64,000 nucleotides of DNA from an uncultured Draconibacterium sp. (GTDB lineage Bacteria > Bacteroidota > Bacteroidia > Bacteroidales > Prolixibacteraceae), in assembly GCF_963675585.1 (NCBI RefSeq), contig NZ_OY776414.1, forward strand, positions 1,157,001 through 1,221,000, in the 5' to 3' direction. Both the position numbers and the translations under genes were made by a program. The notes below the pieces were generated by a model. The model saw only the letters and a program-made list of their open reading frames with translations, was not told where the DNA came from and did no database searches. Position 1 is the first letter of the stretch. Each line of letters starts with the position of its first letter. Of this stretch, positions 1 to 8,978 are shown piece after piece.

Positions 1-178
1 TTGATTCGGAACGAGAACTACACTCTTCTTCATATATTATTTTCCAAGGTATTTTAGTTTTCGTGTACCTGTTTAACCCTTTATTATGTTTTTTTATACG
101 CTCCACTAGATTTGATGTTTGCCCAATATATAGCGTCCCATCTAATTCTGATTTGAGTATATAAACAAAAAACTTCAT
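1..178 (-). CDS. GIY-YIG nuclease domain protein, 3'-truncated by window edge
   Basis: The first 59 codons of a reverse-strand gene run off the left end of the window. The translation starts MKFFVYILKSELDGTLYIGQ and continues with TSNLVERIKKHN and TKTKIPWKIIYEE. The pattern VYILKS...LYIGQT...RIKKHN is that of the small (80-100 residue) stand-alone GIY-YIG proteins common in Bacteroidota (UvrC N-terminal-like fold): the YIL and YIG elements sit about ten residues apart and the Arg lies in the following helix. Family members are presumed DNA endonucleases, but the role of these short stand-alone forms is not established. The ATG at 176-178 begins the conserved first beta strand, so the start is secure. 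Roughly the last third is outside the window. Confidence 0.85.
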   Translation of the reverse strand, partial: MKFFVYILKSELDGTLYIGQTSNLVERIKKHNKGLNRYTKTKIPWKIIYEEECSSRSES

Positions 179-206
179 TTTATTTCACTAACGGAGTACG
201 CTATCC

Positions 207-290
207 CGATTTTCTTTAATCTTTGATTAATTAGAAAATCGAGGACTCACGATGACTGTGTCATCGGAGCCGGACTGCGCTACATCCCGA
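207..290. repeat. Pair of strong hairpins upstream of the GIY-YIG gene
   Basis: Two stem-loops lie back to back. The first (207-241) pairs CGATTTTCT with AGAAAATCG and, inside it, TTAATC with GATTAA, with only a TT bulge. The second (250-266) pairs CGATGAC with GTCATCG around TGT. They are bracketed by two related words, GCTATCCCGA (200-209) and GCTACATCCCGA (279-290). No T tract follows either stem, so this is not a simple terminator. The arrangement suggests a repetitive intergenic element or a 5' leader structure of the reverse-strand gene; function unknown. Confidence 0.5.
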
Positions 291-410
291 AAAATGTGAT
301 GCTAATTTAATCAAAAATTAAAATTTCAATAAAATATTTATACGAATTTTTTAAAAATCAATAATCAGTTATTATTGCATATATTGAGCATAAATTCAAA
401 ATGATTAGAA

Positions 411-905
411 ATGGTTGAATTAAATCGTATAGAACTGCATACAATTGGAAAACTAATAACACCACATAAAACCATTGAAAATATTCCGGTTCAGGCTGTT
501 GGGGGAAGAGAATTTACGGGCATTGCAGAACTGGTTCCTGAGCTTGCAGAAGGTTTAAAAAGTTTAGATGGTTTTTCTCATATGATCGTGCTGTTTCATC
601 TTCATAAAAGTAAGGGTTACAGTCTTACTGTAAAACCTTTTATGGACGATAAATTGCATGGAATATTTGCTACCCGTTCGCCTAAACGTCCTTCTGCAAT
701 TGGCATGTCGACCGTAAAGATTATTAAAGTAGAAGCGAATAGGGTATATTTTGAAGGCGCCGACATGTTAGACGGATCTCCGCTAATTGATATTAAACCC
801 TTTTTTGCAAAAGTGGATAATGTTCACGGTGCAATATCCGGGTGGTTAGAAAATAAAGACAGTGATGTGGCAGAAAAAACGCGCTCCGATGACCGTTTTG
901 CTTAA
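411..905 (+). CDS. trmO: tRNA (N6-threonylcarbamoyladenosine37-N6)-methyltransferase TrmO
   Basis: This 164-residue protein carries the TsaA/UPF0066 fold. TrmO uses S-adenosylmethionine to N6-methylate t6A37 of tRNA-Thr in the cytoplasm. Visible signatures are GxLxTPHK near residue 15, GxxxFxGIAELVPEL (31-45), the FATRSPKRPSAIGMSTVKI block (about 85-103) and MLDGSPLIDIKPF (about 118-131), all typical of the family, and length matches bacterial members. The ATG at 411 was chosen because the family N-terminus begins only a few residues before IGKL. It stands alone on the forward strand and converges on the penicillin-binding protein gene, with 12 bp between the stops. Confidence 0.9.
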   Translation: MVELNRIELHTIGKLITPHKTIENIPVQAVGGREFTGIAELVPELAEGLKSLDGFSHMIVLFHLHKSKGYSLTVKPFMDDKLHGIFATRSPKRPSAIGMSTVKIIKVEANRVYFEGADMLDGSPLIDIKPFFAKVDNVHGAISGWLENKDSDVAEKTRSDDRFA

Positions 906-917
906 GTTACGCAGTTT

Positions 918-3296
918 CTATTTCTTTTTAAAAATGCTTTTAATTTTTTTCCAGATTTGTCCTTTTTCTTTGCTTTCAGGAACGGTACGTTTTTCTCCTT
1001 TTTTTAGCTCTGTTTCTGTTTCTTTCTTTCCAAAAATGGATGCTAAGTTAAAATCTCGTTTTTCAATATCCAGTACTTCGCGGTAGTCGGGTTCACTAAG
1101 CATGGCCAATAATTCTTCGTTGGGTTCTGCAAACGAACTGTTTTTAAGCTGGGCAAATTTGCGGTCGTTGTAAGTTTTATGAAAGAATTTACCGACAATT
1201 GGAAGCGCCATATAAGCTCCCTGTCCATAAGTTGTGCTGCGAAAATGCACTCGCGGATCGTCGGCACCTACCCAACATCCGGTTACCAAATGTGGAGTGA
1301 TTCCTATAAACCAGCCATCGGAGTTGTTTTGTGTAGTACCTGTTTTTCCGGCAAAATCGCCGGGAATATTGTAGATGGTACGAATTCCTTTTCCTGTTCC
1401 TTCATCAACCACAGCCTCCATCATATTTATAACTGCCCTGCAGTTTTCGCTTGATACCACCGGATCCTGAGCCAATTCATATTCAAAGGTTTCCAATACT
1501 TTCCCGTTCTTATCTGCAATTTCAGTGAGGTAATGCGTTTTTACCGGTTTCCCGTCATTTACAATTCCAGCGTATGCTTCAACTATTTCTTTCAGTGAAA
1601 TGGAGGCAACTCCCAGTGCCAGCGATGGATAATCGGGCAAATCAGCAGAAATTCCCAGGTCTTCGGCAATTTCAATGGTTTCGTCAATACCGGCTTCCAG
1701 TAAAACTTCAACCGAAACTGTATTAAGCGATCTTGAAAGTGCTCCTTTCATACTGTAGTAACCACCGTATGCATCGTGCGAGTTTCGTGGTGTCCAGTCG
1801 TTGTATTCTTTGTAAACTTTTAACTGATTTATAAAATATGTGTCGGCTTCAATATCTTCTTCCAACGCGGCCAGGTATACAAAAGGTTTAAATGTAGAAC
1901 CGGTTTGTCGAGGCGATGTAACATGATCGTATTTAAAAAAACGATAATCAATGCCACCCACCCAGGCCTTTAATTCCGCTTGTTGCGGATCGATTGCAAT
2001 AAATCCGGCATTCAACAGCTTTAAATAATGTTTCAGCGAATCAAGACGCGAAATATTGGCTTCTTTTAACCCATCCCAGGTAAAAAGGGTAGTGTTTATT
2101 TTGGTATTGTATTTTTTTAGCTCTTCGCTGTAATCGGAACCACTTGTATTTTTGTTTTGAATGGCACTTTTTAGAACAGCAGGATTTTCTTTGAATAAAT
2201 CTCTTGATTTCCAGTGATTGTCGAAAACCTTTTGCAGGTCTTTCATGTACTCTTTTACCGACTGCTGGGCGTAGTACTGCAGATTGTAGTCAATGGTTGT
2301 TGTAATTTTTAAACCATCGGTATATAAATTATACGGTTCTCCGTTCTCGTTGTAATTGTCTTCGCACCAGTCCATTAATTCGGGGCGTAATTTTTCAAGG
2401 AAATAGGGCGCCGGTCCCTGGTTGTATGATATAAGTCGATACTTTACTCCCAGTGGTTTCTCTTTGTATAGAGCTGCTTTTTCGTCGCTTAAATACTCGG
2501 CTTTTACCATTTGGTCGATAACCACATTTCTTCTTCCCAAGGCACGTTCGGGATGCGTTCGCGGATTGTAGTAATTATTGGCTTTTAACATTCCAACCAA
2601 AACGGCAGCTTCGTGAACATCAAGTTTCGAAGGTGGTTTTGAGAAAAATCGTTCAGCGGCCACTTCAATTCCAAAAATATTTTCGGCAAACGAAACCGTA
2701 TTTAAATACAAGGCAAGTACTTCTTCTTTACTATAAATGCGCTCTAAACGATAGGCAATAATCGATTCGCGCAGTTTGTTGATTGGCATGGAGAGCGGGC
2801 CGTAATTAACACGCGGGAAGAGATTTTTTGCAATTTGCTGACTGATGGTACTGCCACCACCGGAGCTGCTCTGATGCATTAAAATCGACTTTACAAAAAC
2901 ACGTGCCAATGCCACTTCATCAATACCACGGTGTTCGTAAAAACGCGAATCTTCGGTGGCAATTAATGCCTGAATTACGTTGGGCGAAATTTCGTCGAAA
3001 GAGGCGTAACTTCGGTTTTCAACATAATACCGACCAAGTATTTTTCCATCGGCAGAATACACTTCAGAGGCCAGCGGATTATTAATTTGCTGGAGTTGCG
3101 CTTTTGATGGAACGGGTCCAAGAACTCCTAAAAATACCAGGATAAAAAACAGGCAACCCAACAGAAACAGAACAGCTGCAGCCTGTGCAATAAAGCGGAG
3201 TACAGGACGCTTGTGTTTTTTCTTTTTTGAATTGCTCTTTTTTGCTGAAACCGGTTTACGGTTCGGGGTTGATGTATTTGATTTTTTATTTGCCAC
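918..3296 (-). CDS. Class A penicillin-binding protein 1A (transglycosylase/transpeptidase)
   Basis: A 792-residue bifunctional peptidoglycan synthase. A basic, Lys-rich cytoplasmic tail (1-32) precedes one membrane anchor (about 34-58). The GT51 glycosyltransferase domain follows, with EDSRFYEHRGID containing the catalytic Glu at about residue 113 and the GGSTISQQIAKN block. The C-terminal transpeptidase has GSTFKP (nucleophile Ser, about 466), SRSLN (SxN motif, about 525) and GKTGTT (about 650). It polymerises glycan strands from lipid II and cross-links stem peptides on the periplasmic face. The tail after the transpeptidase ends in a Lys-rich stretch. The gene is monocistronic, with a 214-bp gap upstream. 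It could equally be called mrcA- or ponA-like; the paralogue type cannot be settled here. Confidence 0.95.
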   Translation of the reverse strand: MANKKSNTSTPNRKPVSAKKSNSKKKKHKRPVLRFIAQAAAVLFLLGCLFFILVFLGVLGPVPSKAQLQQINNPLASEVYSADGKILGRYYVENRSYASFDEISPNVIQALIATEDSRFYEHRGIDEVALARVFVKSILMHQSSSGGGSTISQQIAKNLFPRVNYGPLSMPINKLRESIIAYRLERIYSKEEVLALYLNTVSFAENIFGIEVAAERFFSKPPSKLDVHEAAVLVGMLKANNYYNPRTHPERALGRRNVVIDQMVKAEYLSDEKAALYKEKPLGVKYRLISYNQGPAPYFLEKLRPELMDWCEDNYNENGEPYNLYTDGLKITTTIDYNLQYYAQQSVKEYMKDLQKVFDNHWKSRDLFKENPAVLKSAIQNKNTSGSDYSEELKKYNTKINTTLFTWDGLKEANISRLDSLKHYLKLLNAGFIAIDPQQAELKAWVGGIDYRFFKYDHVTSPRQTGSTFKPFVYLAALEEDIEADTYFINQLKVYKEYNDWTPRNSHDAYGGYYSMKGALSRSLNTVSVEVLLEAGIDETIEIAEDLGISADLPDYPSLALGVASISLKEIVEAYAGIVNDGKPVKTHYLTEIADKNGKVLETFEYELAQDPVVSSENCRAVINMMEAVVDEGTGKGIRTIYNIPGDFAGKTGTTQNNSDGWFIGITPHLVTGCWVGADDPRVHFRSTTYGQGAYMALPIVGKFFHKTYNDRKFAQLKNSSFAEPNEELLAMLSEPDYREVLDIEKRDFNLASIFGKKETETELKKGEKRTVPESKEKGQIWKKIKSIFKKK

Positions 3297-3510
3297 GTTG
3301 TAAAAATACGATTATAATTAGCATCTAACGGGTAGATAACTGATTTGAATGTAAAATTATTGCGCATTGTGTGCTGAATATTGCCTTAAGTTTTTAAAAT
3401 ACTGAGTGTTGTATTCCATTCAGAAAATATACAGGATTTAAATTCAATTTAATTTTATTTATGTTTTAATTGAATCGCTTAAAATGAACGCATTTAAAAA
3501 CTGAATTTAT

Positions 3511-4140
3511 CTATTCGATCAGGTTATTTTTTAAGGCGTACACTATTAATTCGGCGTTGTTTTTCAAATTCATTTTTTCGAGTATTCGAATTCGATGGGT
3601 GCGGACAGTTTTATCGCTAATAAAGAGTTGAGATGCAATTTCGCTGACTGATTTTCCGTTGGCTAGCATTCTCATTATTTGAAATTGTCTCTCTGATAAC
3701 TTTTCGTGTGGCGACTTATTTCTGTCTTCCAGAGAATCAAATAGAATACTTTCGGCTAAAGAGGTGGAGATGTATCTTTTCCCGCTTAGAATTGTTTTTA
3801 TGGCAATGGCAAGTTCTTCGTACAAACTGCTTTTGCATAAATATCCCGAGGCTCCTAATTTTAACGCCCGTATTGCATATTGCTCCTGAGGATGCATTGT
3901 AAGAACCAGAATTTTCGAAACAATTTCTCTTTCTTTAATAATATTGAGCACATCCAAACCACTTTTCCCGGGCATGGAAATATCCATAATTACAAAATCG
4001 TATTCTTGTTTTTTTATAAATTCAAGTGCGTCATCACCGTTTGTGGCTTCGTCTATCACCGCATTTGATATTACTTCTTTTAATATCTGTTTCAAGCCTT
4101 CGCGAACAATGGAGTGGTCGTCTGCAATAAGTACTTTCAT
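3511..4140 (-). CDS. NarL/FixJ-family response regulator
   Basis: A 209-residue two-domain regulator. The N-terminal receiver has the acidic pair at IADDHS, the phospho-acceptor Asp in FVIMDISMPGKSG (about residue 53) and the conserved Lys in LCKSS (about 103). The C-terminal LuxR-type HTH reads LSERQFQIMRMLANGKSVSEIA followed by ISDKTVRTHRIRILEKM. Phosphorylation should drive dimerisation and DNA binding. It sits 11 bp downstream of a HisKA_3 sensor kinase on the same strand, so the two almost certainly form a cognate two-component system. Targets are not evident in the window. Confidence 0.95.
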   Translation of the reverse strand: MKVLIADDHSIVREGLKQILKEVISNAVIDEATNGDDALEFIKKQEYDFVIMDISMPGKSGLDVLNIIKEREIVSKILVLTMHPQEQYAIRALKLGASGYLCKSSLYEELAIAIKTILSGKRYISTSLAESILFDSLEDRNKSPHEKLSERQFQIMRMLANGKSVSEIASQLFISDKTVRTHRIRILEKMNLKNNAELIVYALKNNLIE

Positions 4141-4151
4141 ATAATTATCGT

Positions 4152-6476
4152 TTAATCAAATGGAATTTTAATACTTATTATTGTTCCCTTATTTATGGTT
4201 GATGTAATGTAAACTTTTCCATTAAACTGTTTAACTCTTTCGTGGATGCCAATAAAACCAAGTGATTTGGATGATTGAATTTGTTCCATTTTCATGCCAA
4301 TCCCGTCGTCTGTAATTTTTAAAATGATGAATTCCTTACTGCGATGTAAGTTAATTTCAACATGTTTTGCTTTTGCATGACGCATGACATTTGTAAGAGC
4401 TTCCTGTAAAATACGGTACAAAGCCAGGTTTTTGTTTTCGTCCGACGCCTGTGTCCCATCTGTTACAAAATTGTATTCGATACCGGTTCGCTGGTGAAAT
4501 TTTTGGCAATACCATTCAATGGCAGGAACCAAACCCAAATCATCTAAAAGTCCGGGGCGTAAGTCGGATGAAATTCGCTGTACAGTTCGGATTGTTTCGC
4601 TTACTGTTGAAATCATTCCGTTTATTTTCTTTTTAACATCTGCCCGGTCGCCAACATTGTCTTTGGTCCAACCCAAATCAATTTTTAAGGCGGATAAAAA
4701 TTGTCCAAGTTCATCGTGAATTTCCCTTGATACAGCTTTGCGCTCGTTTTCCCGAATATTATTTTGGTGTTGATATAGTTCTTCCAACAATTTGTGTGCT
4801 TTTTTTACTTTTTCTTCGGCTTGTTTACGTTCTGTAATATCTCTGTTATTTCCGCGTCTTCCCATAAAATTACCCTCTTCGTTAAAAACAGGAATACAAT
4901 TGTGTTCTATCCAACGTATGTCGCCATTTCTGTCGTGTATTTGAAATTCAATTTTACCCACAGGTAAATGTTTTTCTTCTTCGTCGTTGTAATGATTTCT
5001 TACCATATCTACATAGTCGGGATGAACGAGGCTAAAAAATAAATCCGGATTCTGGTAAAAATCGTCGGTGGAATAACCGGTAATCCGTTCGCAGGCTTTC
5101 GACAGAAATAAATATTTCCCTTCTGAACTTAGCCAGTACTCCCAGTCGTAGGTGTTGTTTGCCAGTAATCTGAATTTGTATTCGCTCCTGCCCAAATCTT
5201 TCTCCGCCAATTCGCGTTCGTTTATTTCTGCTTTTAACTCCTTTGTTTTTGCGTCCAGATCTTTCATTATAATCAGGTTTGCAAGTCGCTGTTTTTCACT
5301 TTCTTCAAATTGCATTTTTAATTCTGCAGTTCTTTCTTTTACTTTCGATTCAAGGTCTTCAGTATAATTAAGAAGTTTATTTTGGGCAGTTTTCAGCTTG
5401 CTTGTCATGGCGTCAAAAGAGCGCGATAGTATTCCTATTTCGTCCGTCGATTTTATACCAACTTTATGATCGAGATTACCTTTCATTATTTCTTCCGTTC
5501 CTTTTTGAAATTTAATAATTTGAAGAATTGTATTTCGGGTAATCAGAAAACCAACCGTTGTGGTAATAATAATTAGCACCACGAATATGGATAGCATCAA
5601 TACTATATTATCGCGAATTGGTTTATTGGCTTCTCTTATATCGAATTCGGCTATAACTCCCCATTGCGTTTCACTAATGTAACGGTGCGTCCCCAGTACT
5701 TTTCTTCCGGTATAACTTATATACACGGTAGGTATTTCATCCATTTTAGGCATTAAATTCGATTCCACGTGCTCCATAATACACAGGTTTACCTGCTCGG
5801 TATTTATCTTCTTTTCTAAAATGGTATCGTCTTTAAACTTCGATGGGGTAATTAAATAACCCTCTTTGTTTACCAAATAAATTTCTTCGGTTTCGCCTAA
5901 GCCAACTCTGTTTGTCATTATATTAAAGAGGTGCTCTTCAACTTCAAAATGAATAATAAGTACGCCCGCAAAAACATCTCTTACTTTAATAGCCGAAGAT
6001 GTGCTTAGTATTAAATTACCTGTGCTCTGCGATTTATGAATCTCTCCGAAGAATATGCCCTCAACTGCTTTTGTAAATTCCACCTCTCCTGACAAATTAT
6101 TACCAATTTCGTTATTTGTTGATGCCACAACAATTCCATCCTTATTTAAAACATTTATTTTAACGATGTTGGGATTGGTTTTTATCGTTCGGGCCATTCC
6201 ATTGTTTACTTCATTTATAATTTCGGTTCGGATAAATTTGGAGTCTACAACCAATTCAAAAGTTTTCGATACCGAAAGGATCTGGGCAACATCGGTATAG
6301 TTTTTTAGAAGCATTTCAATGTTACGTGCCCGCGCCTGTGCATTTGAAATTAAGTGGTTAACGGTTTGTTCTTTTACCGTTTTATTGTGAATTTTTAGCG
6401 TAAACAGTAATGAAATAAAAAGCATTATTATTGCTAATGCTATTGGAAAAATCCCGAGTTTCGTTCTCAAATTCAT
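4152..6476 (-). CDS. Membrane sensor histidine kinase (Cache-like sensor, HAMP, PAS, HisKA_3)
   Basis: A 774-residue kinase. Order of parts: TM1 (about 7-27); a ~260-residue periplasmic sensor with Cache-like features such as NGMARTIKTNPNIVKINVLNK and the LVNKEGYLITPS strand; TM2 (about 287-311); HAMP (312-365); a long coiled coil (365-430); one PAS domain (about 432-557, ending RDITERKQAEE); a HisKA_3 dimerisation helix with the phospho-acceptor His in SREIHDELGQ (about 585); and a C-terminal HATPase_c (TDDGIGM, GFIGIHERV). This is the NarX/DesK-type kinase architecture that pairs with LuxR-type regulators, and its partner follows directly. The Cache fold suggests a small extracellular ligand, which cannot be named. 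Confidence 0.92.
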   Translation of the reverse strand: MNLRTKLGIFPIALAIIMLFISLLFTLKIHNKTVKEQTVNHLISNAQARARNIEMLLKNYTDVAQILSVSKTFELVVDSKFIRTEIINEVNNGMARTIKTNPNIVKINVLNKDGIVVASTNNEIGNNLSGEVEFTKAVEGIFFGEIHKSQSTGNLILSTSSAIKVRDVFAGVLIIHFEVEEHLFNIMTNRVGLGETEEIYLVNKEGYLITPSKFKDDTILEKKINTEQVNLCIMEHVESNLMPKMDEIPTVYISYTGRKVLGTHRYISETQWGVIAEFDIREANKPIRDNIVLMLSIFVVLIIITTTVGFLITRNTILQIIKFQKGTEEIMKGNLDHKVGIKSTDEIGILSRSFDAMTSKLKTAQNKLLNYTEDLESKVKERTAELKMQFEESEKQRLANLIIMKDLDAKTKELKAEINERELAEKDLGRSEYKFRLLANNTYDWEYWLSSEGKYLFLSKACERITGYSTDDFYQNPDLFFSLVHPDYVDMVRNHYNDEEEKHLPVGKIEFQIHDRNGDIRWIEHNCIPVFNEEGNFMGRRGNNRDITERKQAEEKVKKAHKLLEELYQHQNNIRENERKAVSREIHDELGQFLSALKIDLGWTKDNVGDRADVKKKINGMISTVSETIRTVQRISSDLRPGLLDDLGLVPAIEWYCQKFHQRTGIEYNFVTDGTQASDENKNLALYRILQEALTNVMRHAKAKHVEINLHRSKEFIILKITDDGIGMKMEQIQSSKSLGFIGIHERVKQFNGKVYITSTINKGTIISIKIPFD

Positions 6477-6561
6477 GAATATGACCGGTTATTTTTGAGT
6501 AGTTATCGAATAATTTGAATGCGTTAACTCTGGAATAAAAACAACCTAATCGATTTTGGGT

Positions 6562-6573
6562 GTATGTACATAC
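6562..6573. promoter_or_regulatory. 12-bp palindrome upstream of the sensor kinase gene
   Basis: GTATGTACATAC is a perfect palindrome about 90 bp before the kinase start codon, within a run of AT-rich DNA. It is the right size for a dimeric LuxR-type regulator and could be an autoregulatory site. Chance occurrence is possible. Confidence 0.25.
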
Positions 6574-6710
6574 TGAATTTACTATAAATATAACGCAAAT
6601 GTTTGATAAATACCTCCTTATAAAGTCATGTTTTCGTTTTTATGTAGTCCGAATAAGATGTATTTTAATAAAGTGTATCACCGCAGACACAACAATAATT
6701 AAATAGAACT

Positions 6711-6746
6711 AAAAAAATCTCATCTTATACCAGATGAGATTTTTTT
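6711..6746 (-). terminator. Rho-independent terminator downstream of the small secreted protein gene
   Basis: A 14-bp perfect stem (6711-6724 with 6733-6746; core ATCTCATC/GATGAGAT) encloses an 8-nt loop and has A/T tracts on both sides, so it can work in either direction. On the reverse strand it lies 121 bp after the stop of the small secreted protein gene and before the sensor kinase gene, separating the two units. Confidence 0.85.
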
Positions 6747-6867
6747 AATTATAAATGATATACATTCAATATTTTAAAACAGCTGGTTGAAATAAACTCT
6801 ACCCCATGAACTTATTTCTCTGTTGTCAACACTGAAATGTAATCATTTATTTCAATCTTCCGAATTA

Positions 6868-7242
6868 CTATACTCCTCCGGTTATCAGAGCTAATAAATC
6901 GCTAATGGCTGAGGTAAAATCCTCCGGAAGATCATCGGGCCAACATGGGCATACAAATGTACCGTCATCAATTGCAGTAACCAAGGTTATCATTCTTTCG
7001 AGAATAACTTCAGGTGGGCATGGAAATATTGCAGTTCCGTCGCAAATGGCTTCAAGTTTGTCAACCTGAAAAGTTAAACCAAACGGAACCCTCATATTAG
7101 CATCGTCAGCAGCTTGTTCAACCAGTTCAACGGCATCAGCTATTTCACCTACAAAATCACAATCAAGATCTTGAGCAAAACTTTGTTGTAATCCCATAAA
7201 GAGTACAAAAAGCCCCAACAAACTCAGCATTTTTTTAATCAT
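6868..7242 (-). CDS. Small secreted protein of unknown function
   Basis: A 124-residue protein that I do not recognise. A clear Sec signal peptide (MIKKMLSLLGLFVLFMGLQQ followed by SFAQ) ends near residue 23. The mature part is acidic and helix-rich, with five Cys arranged as DCDF, ICDG, FPCPP and VCPCWP, and several Pro next to Cys. The CPP and CPCWP elements suggest disulfides or metal binding, but no family motif is visible. The gene has its own terminator and a possible 5' leader hairpin, so it is probably expressed alone. Reading-frame quality (signal peptide, no competing frame) supports a real gene. Confidence 0.7.
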   Translation of the reverse strand: MIKKMLSLLGLFVLFMGLQQSFAQDLDCDFVGEIADAVELVEQAADDANMRVPFGLTFQVDKLEAICDGTAIFPCPPEVILERMITLVTAIDDGTFVCPCWPDDLPEDFTSAISDLLALITGGV

Positions 7243-7280
7243 AATTCAAAATTTTAATGGTTAATAAATAATTTCAATAC

Positions 7281-7321
7281 TAAAGGATGCAGTCTCCGTA
7301 TTTTTTGCGTTGTATCCTTTA
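7281..7321 (-). promoter_or_regulatory. Inverted repeat in the 5' region of the secreted-protein gene
   Basis: TAAAGGAT (7281-7288) is complementary to ATCCTTTA (7314-7321), a perfect 8-bp stem around a 25-nt loop, 39-79 bp before the start codon. It may be a leader stem-loop or an operator. The rest of the 305-bp gap (7243-7547) shows nothing else I can support. Confidence 0.3.
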
Positions 7322-7547
7322 CAAACTGTGCTATAAAAAAGTATTCCAAATTTACCTATACTTTGTTTTTGCAGTATTAATTAAAAAGGAGAAATTGATG
7401 ATTAAAGTGTTGATGTGATGGGGTTTATATGGACTACAGCGGGTGCTCGGAAGGATTACTTTAGGGGTGTGAAATGACTACAATATTATTTTAGGAAGGA
7501 GCAATAGTATTGAAAAATTGAAACCGGGAGACACTTGTTTACTTGTT

Positions 7548-8030
7548 TTAACCGCTAATTAGCAATTTAAAGAAATACCAGGTCATCATTCCAGATGTGA
7601 TAAGTTTTAGAAGGGTTCCGGCTAAAAAGCCGATGAACGAACCAAAGCCCGATTTTAGTGCTGCACTGTGATCTTTTCCTGCAGTGAGTTCACCAATTAC
7701 CGCTCCGGCAAAGGGGCCAATTATAATTCCAAAAGGAGGGAATAAAAACAGTCCAAAAACAAGCCCGATAATACTTCCCCAAACACCCCGTTTACTGCCT
7801 CCAAATTTTTTTGTTCCCCAAACCGGAATAATGTAATCGAGTGCGTAAACAATAACCGTTATTACGGCCCAAACTATCAGGAATTTTGAAGAAAACTGGT
7901 AGCCTTTTGTAAAATGAAGCAGCAATAAACCAATGTAACTTAAAGGCGGGCCCGGAATTACCGGTAATACACAGCCTAAAATTCCGGTGATGATAAATAA
8001 TACGCCAAAACTAATTAGTACAATATCCAT
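7548..8030 (-). CDS. DUF456 family integral membrane protein
   Basis: A 160-residue, Gly-rich, very hydrophobic protein with about four membrane segments. It begins ITGILGCVLPVIPGPPLSYIG and contains GLFLFPPFGIIIGPFAGAVIGE and a terminal GFLAGTLLKLI. The PVIPGPP loop and the IGPFxGAxxGE motif are the hallmarks of DUF456 (YqgC-like). No biochemical role is known. It lies 75 bp after the CPBP protease gene on the same strand and may be co-transcribed with it. Confidence 0.85.
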   Translation of the reverse strand: MDIVLISFGVLFIITGILGCVLPVIPGPPLSYIGLLLLHFTKGYQFSSKFLIVWAVITVIVYALDYIIPVWGTKKFGGSKRGVWGSIIGLVFGLFLFPPFGIIIGPFAGAVIGELTAGKDHSAALKSGFGSFIGFLAGTLLKLITSGMMTWYFFKLLISG

Positions 8031-8105
8031 TATATGTGAAGTATATTTTGATGTAAAAATAGCCGAAACAACATTTGGTATTCTGTTTTTTCGGTGAACA
8101 GCAGA

Positions 8106-8924
8106 TTATTTTCGATTTTTACGTCTCCAGGGAATGCTTGTAAAATAAATCAGCACCAGCGAGAGCAGTATCACAAGTCCACTTAAAACCAGGAAATTTT
8201 GTTTTTCAAGTAAATAAATGGGATGTTCGTGTAAATCTTGCCAGTAAGTTACCGTTAACAGTACCCATGCATTGTTGATTGAGTGTCCTAAAATAGCCAC
8301 AAAAATGTTATTGGTACGTAACATCAGCCAGCCAAGTAATAGTCCCAACACAAAAGTTGCAGGGAACTGCCATGGATTTAAATGAAATAAGGCAAACAAC
8401 AATGCCGACATAAATATGGCTACAAATCCGTTGTAATTTCGCCGGAATCCATTAAAAATAAGCCCCCTGAAAATCAACTCTTCAACAATTGGTGCAATAA
8501 CGGCTACCTTTAAAAAGGCTCCGGTAAAACCGAAATCTCCTTCAAAAATCCGATTGAATAATTCCCAAAACCAGAGTGGTGCCGGAATTAGTTTTTCTAC
8601 CCAGATATTTACCTCTTCCAAAAAATTATGGGCACCCCACAAAAAGGTTGCAATTGGAAGCAATACAAGCGGATTAAATATTTTTACAGGAAATATTTCG
8701 AGAACGGGGCGTTTTGTTTTTCGAATTCCGTACAATAAAATAAAAACAACGGAACCCACTCCAAGTACAATTTTTTTTATGGGATTGTAGAGGTATTCGG
8801 TGTCGTTGTAATAATCAAGCAAAGCCAACGGAAAATCGACAACAGTTTGTATAAAAATGTACAAAATTACCAGATGAATTCCTTGTAAAATGCGTGGATA
8901 ATATTTCTGTTGAGTGTCTTCCAT
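8106..8924 (-). CDS. CPBP-family intramembrane metalloprotease
   Basis: A 272-residue multi-pass protein with about seven hydrophobic segments. The CPBP/ABI signatures are visible: EELIFRGLIFNGFRR (about 144-158, the paired Glu and Arg), then FALFHLNP (about 178-185, catalytic-site His), then GHSINNAW (about 214-221, second His). Relatives include Rce1 CAAX proteases and bacteriocin-immunity proteins; the substrate here is unknown. The flanking genes (DUF456, GtrA) are also inner-membrane proteins but do not reveal a pathway. Confidence 0.88.
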   Translation of the reverse strand: MEDTQQKYYPRILQGIHLVILYIFIQTVVDFPLALLDYYNDTEYLYNPIKKIVLGVGSVVFILLYGIRKTKRPVLEIFPVKIFNPLVLLPIATFLWGAHNFLEEVNIWVEKLIPAPLWFWELFNRIFEGDFGFTGAFLKVAVIAPIVEELIFRGLIFNGFRRNYNGFVAIFMSALLFALFHLNPWQFPATFVLGLLLGWLMLRTNNIFVAILGHSINNAWVLLTVTYWQDLHEHPIYLLEKQNFLVLSGLVILLSLVLIYFTSIPWRRKNRK

Positions 8925-8978
8925 ATTGTTATTAAAGATAGCTTTTAATGCGAAATAACAAAGCTGAAAATTTAAAGT

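Noticed and set aside
862-1086. 74-codon forward ORF overlapping trmO and the penicillin-binding protein gene
   Set aside because: It overlaps both genes in other frames and is Phe/Ser-rich, as expected from an antisense shadow of a Lys/Glu-rich protein end.
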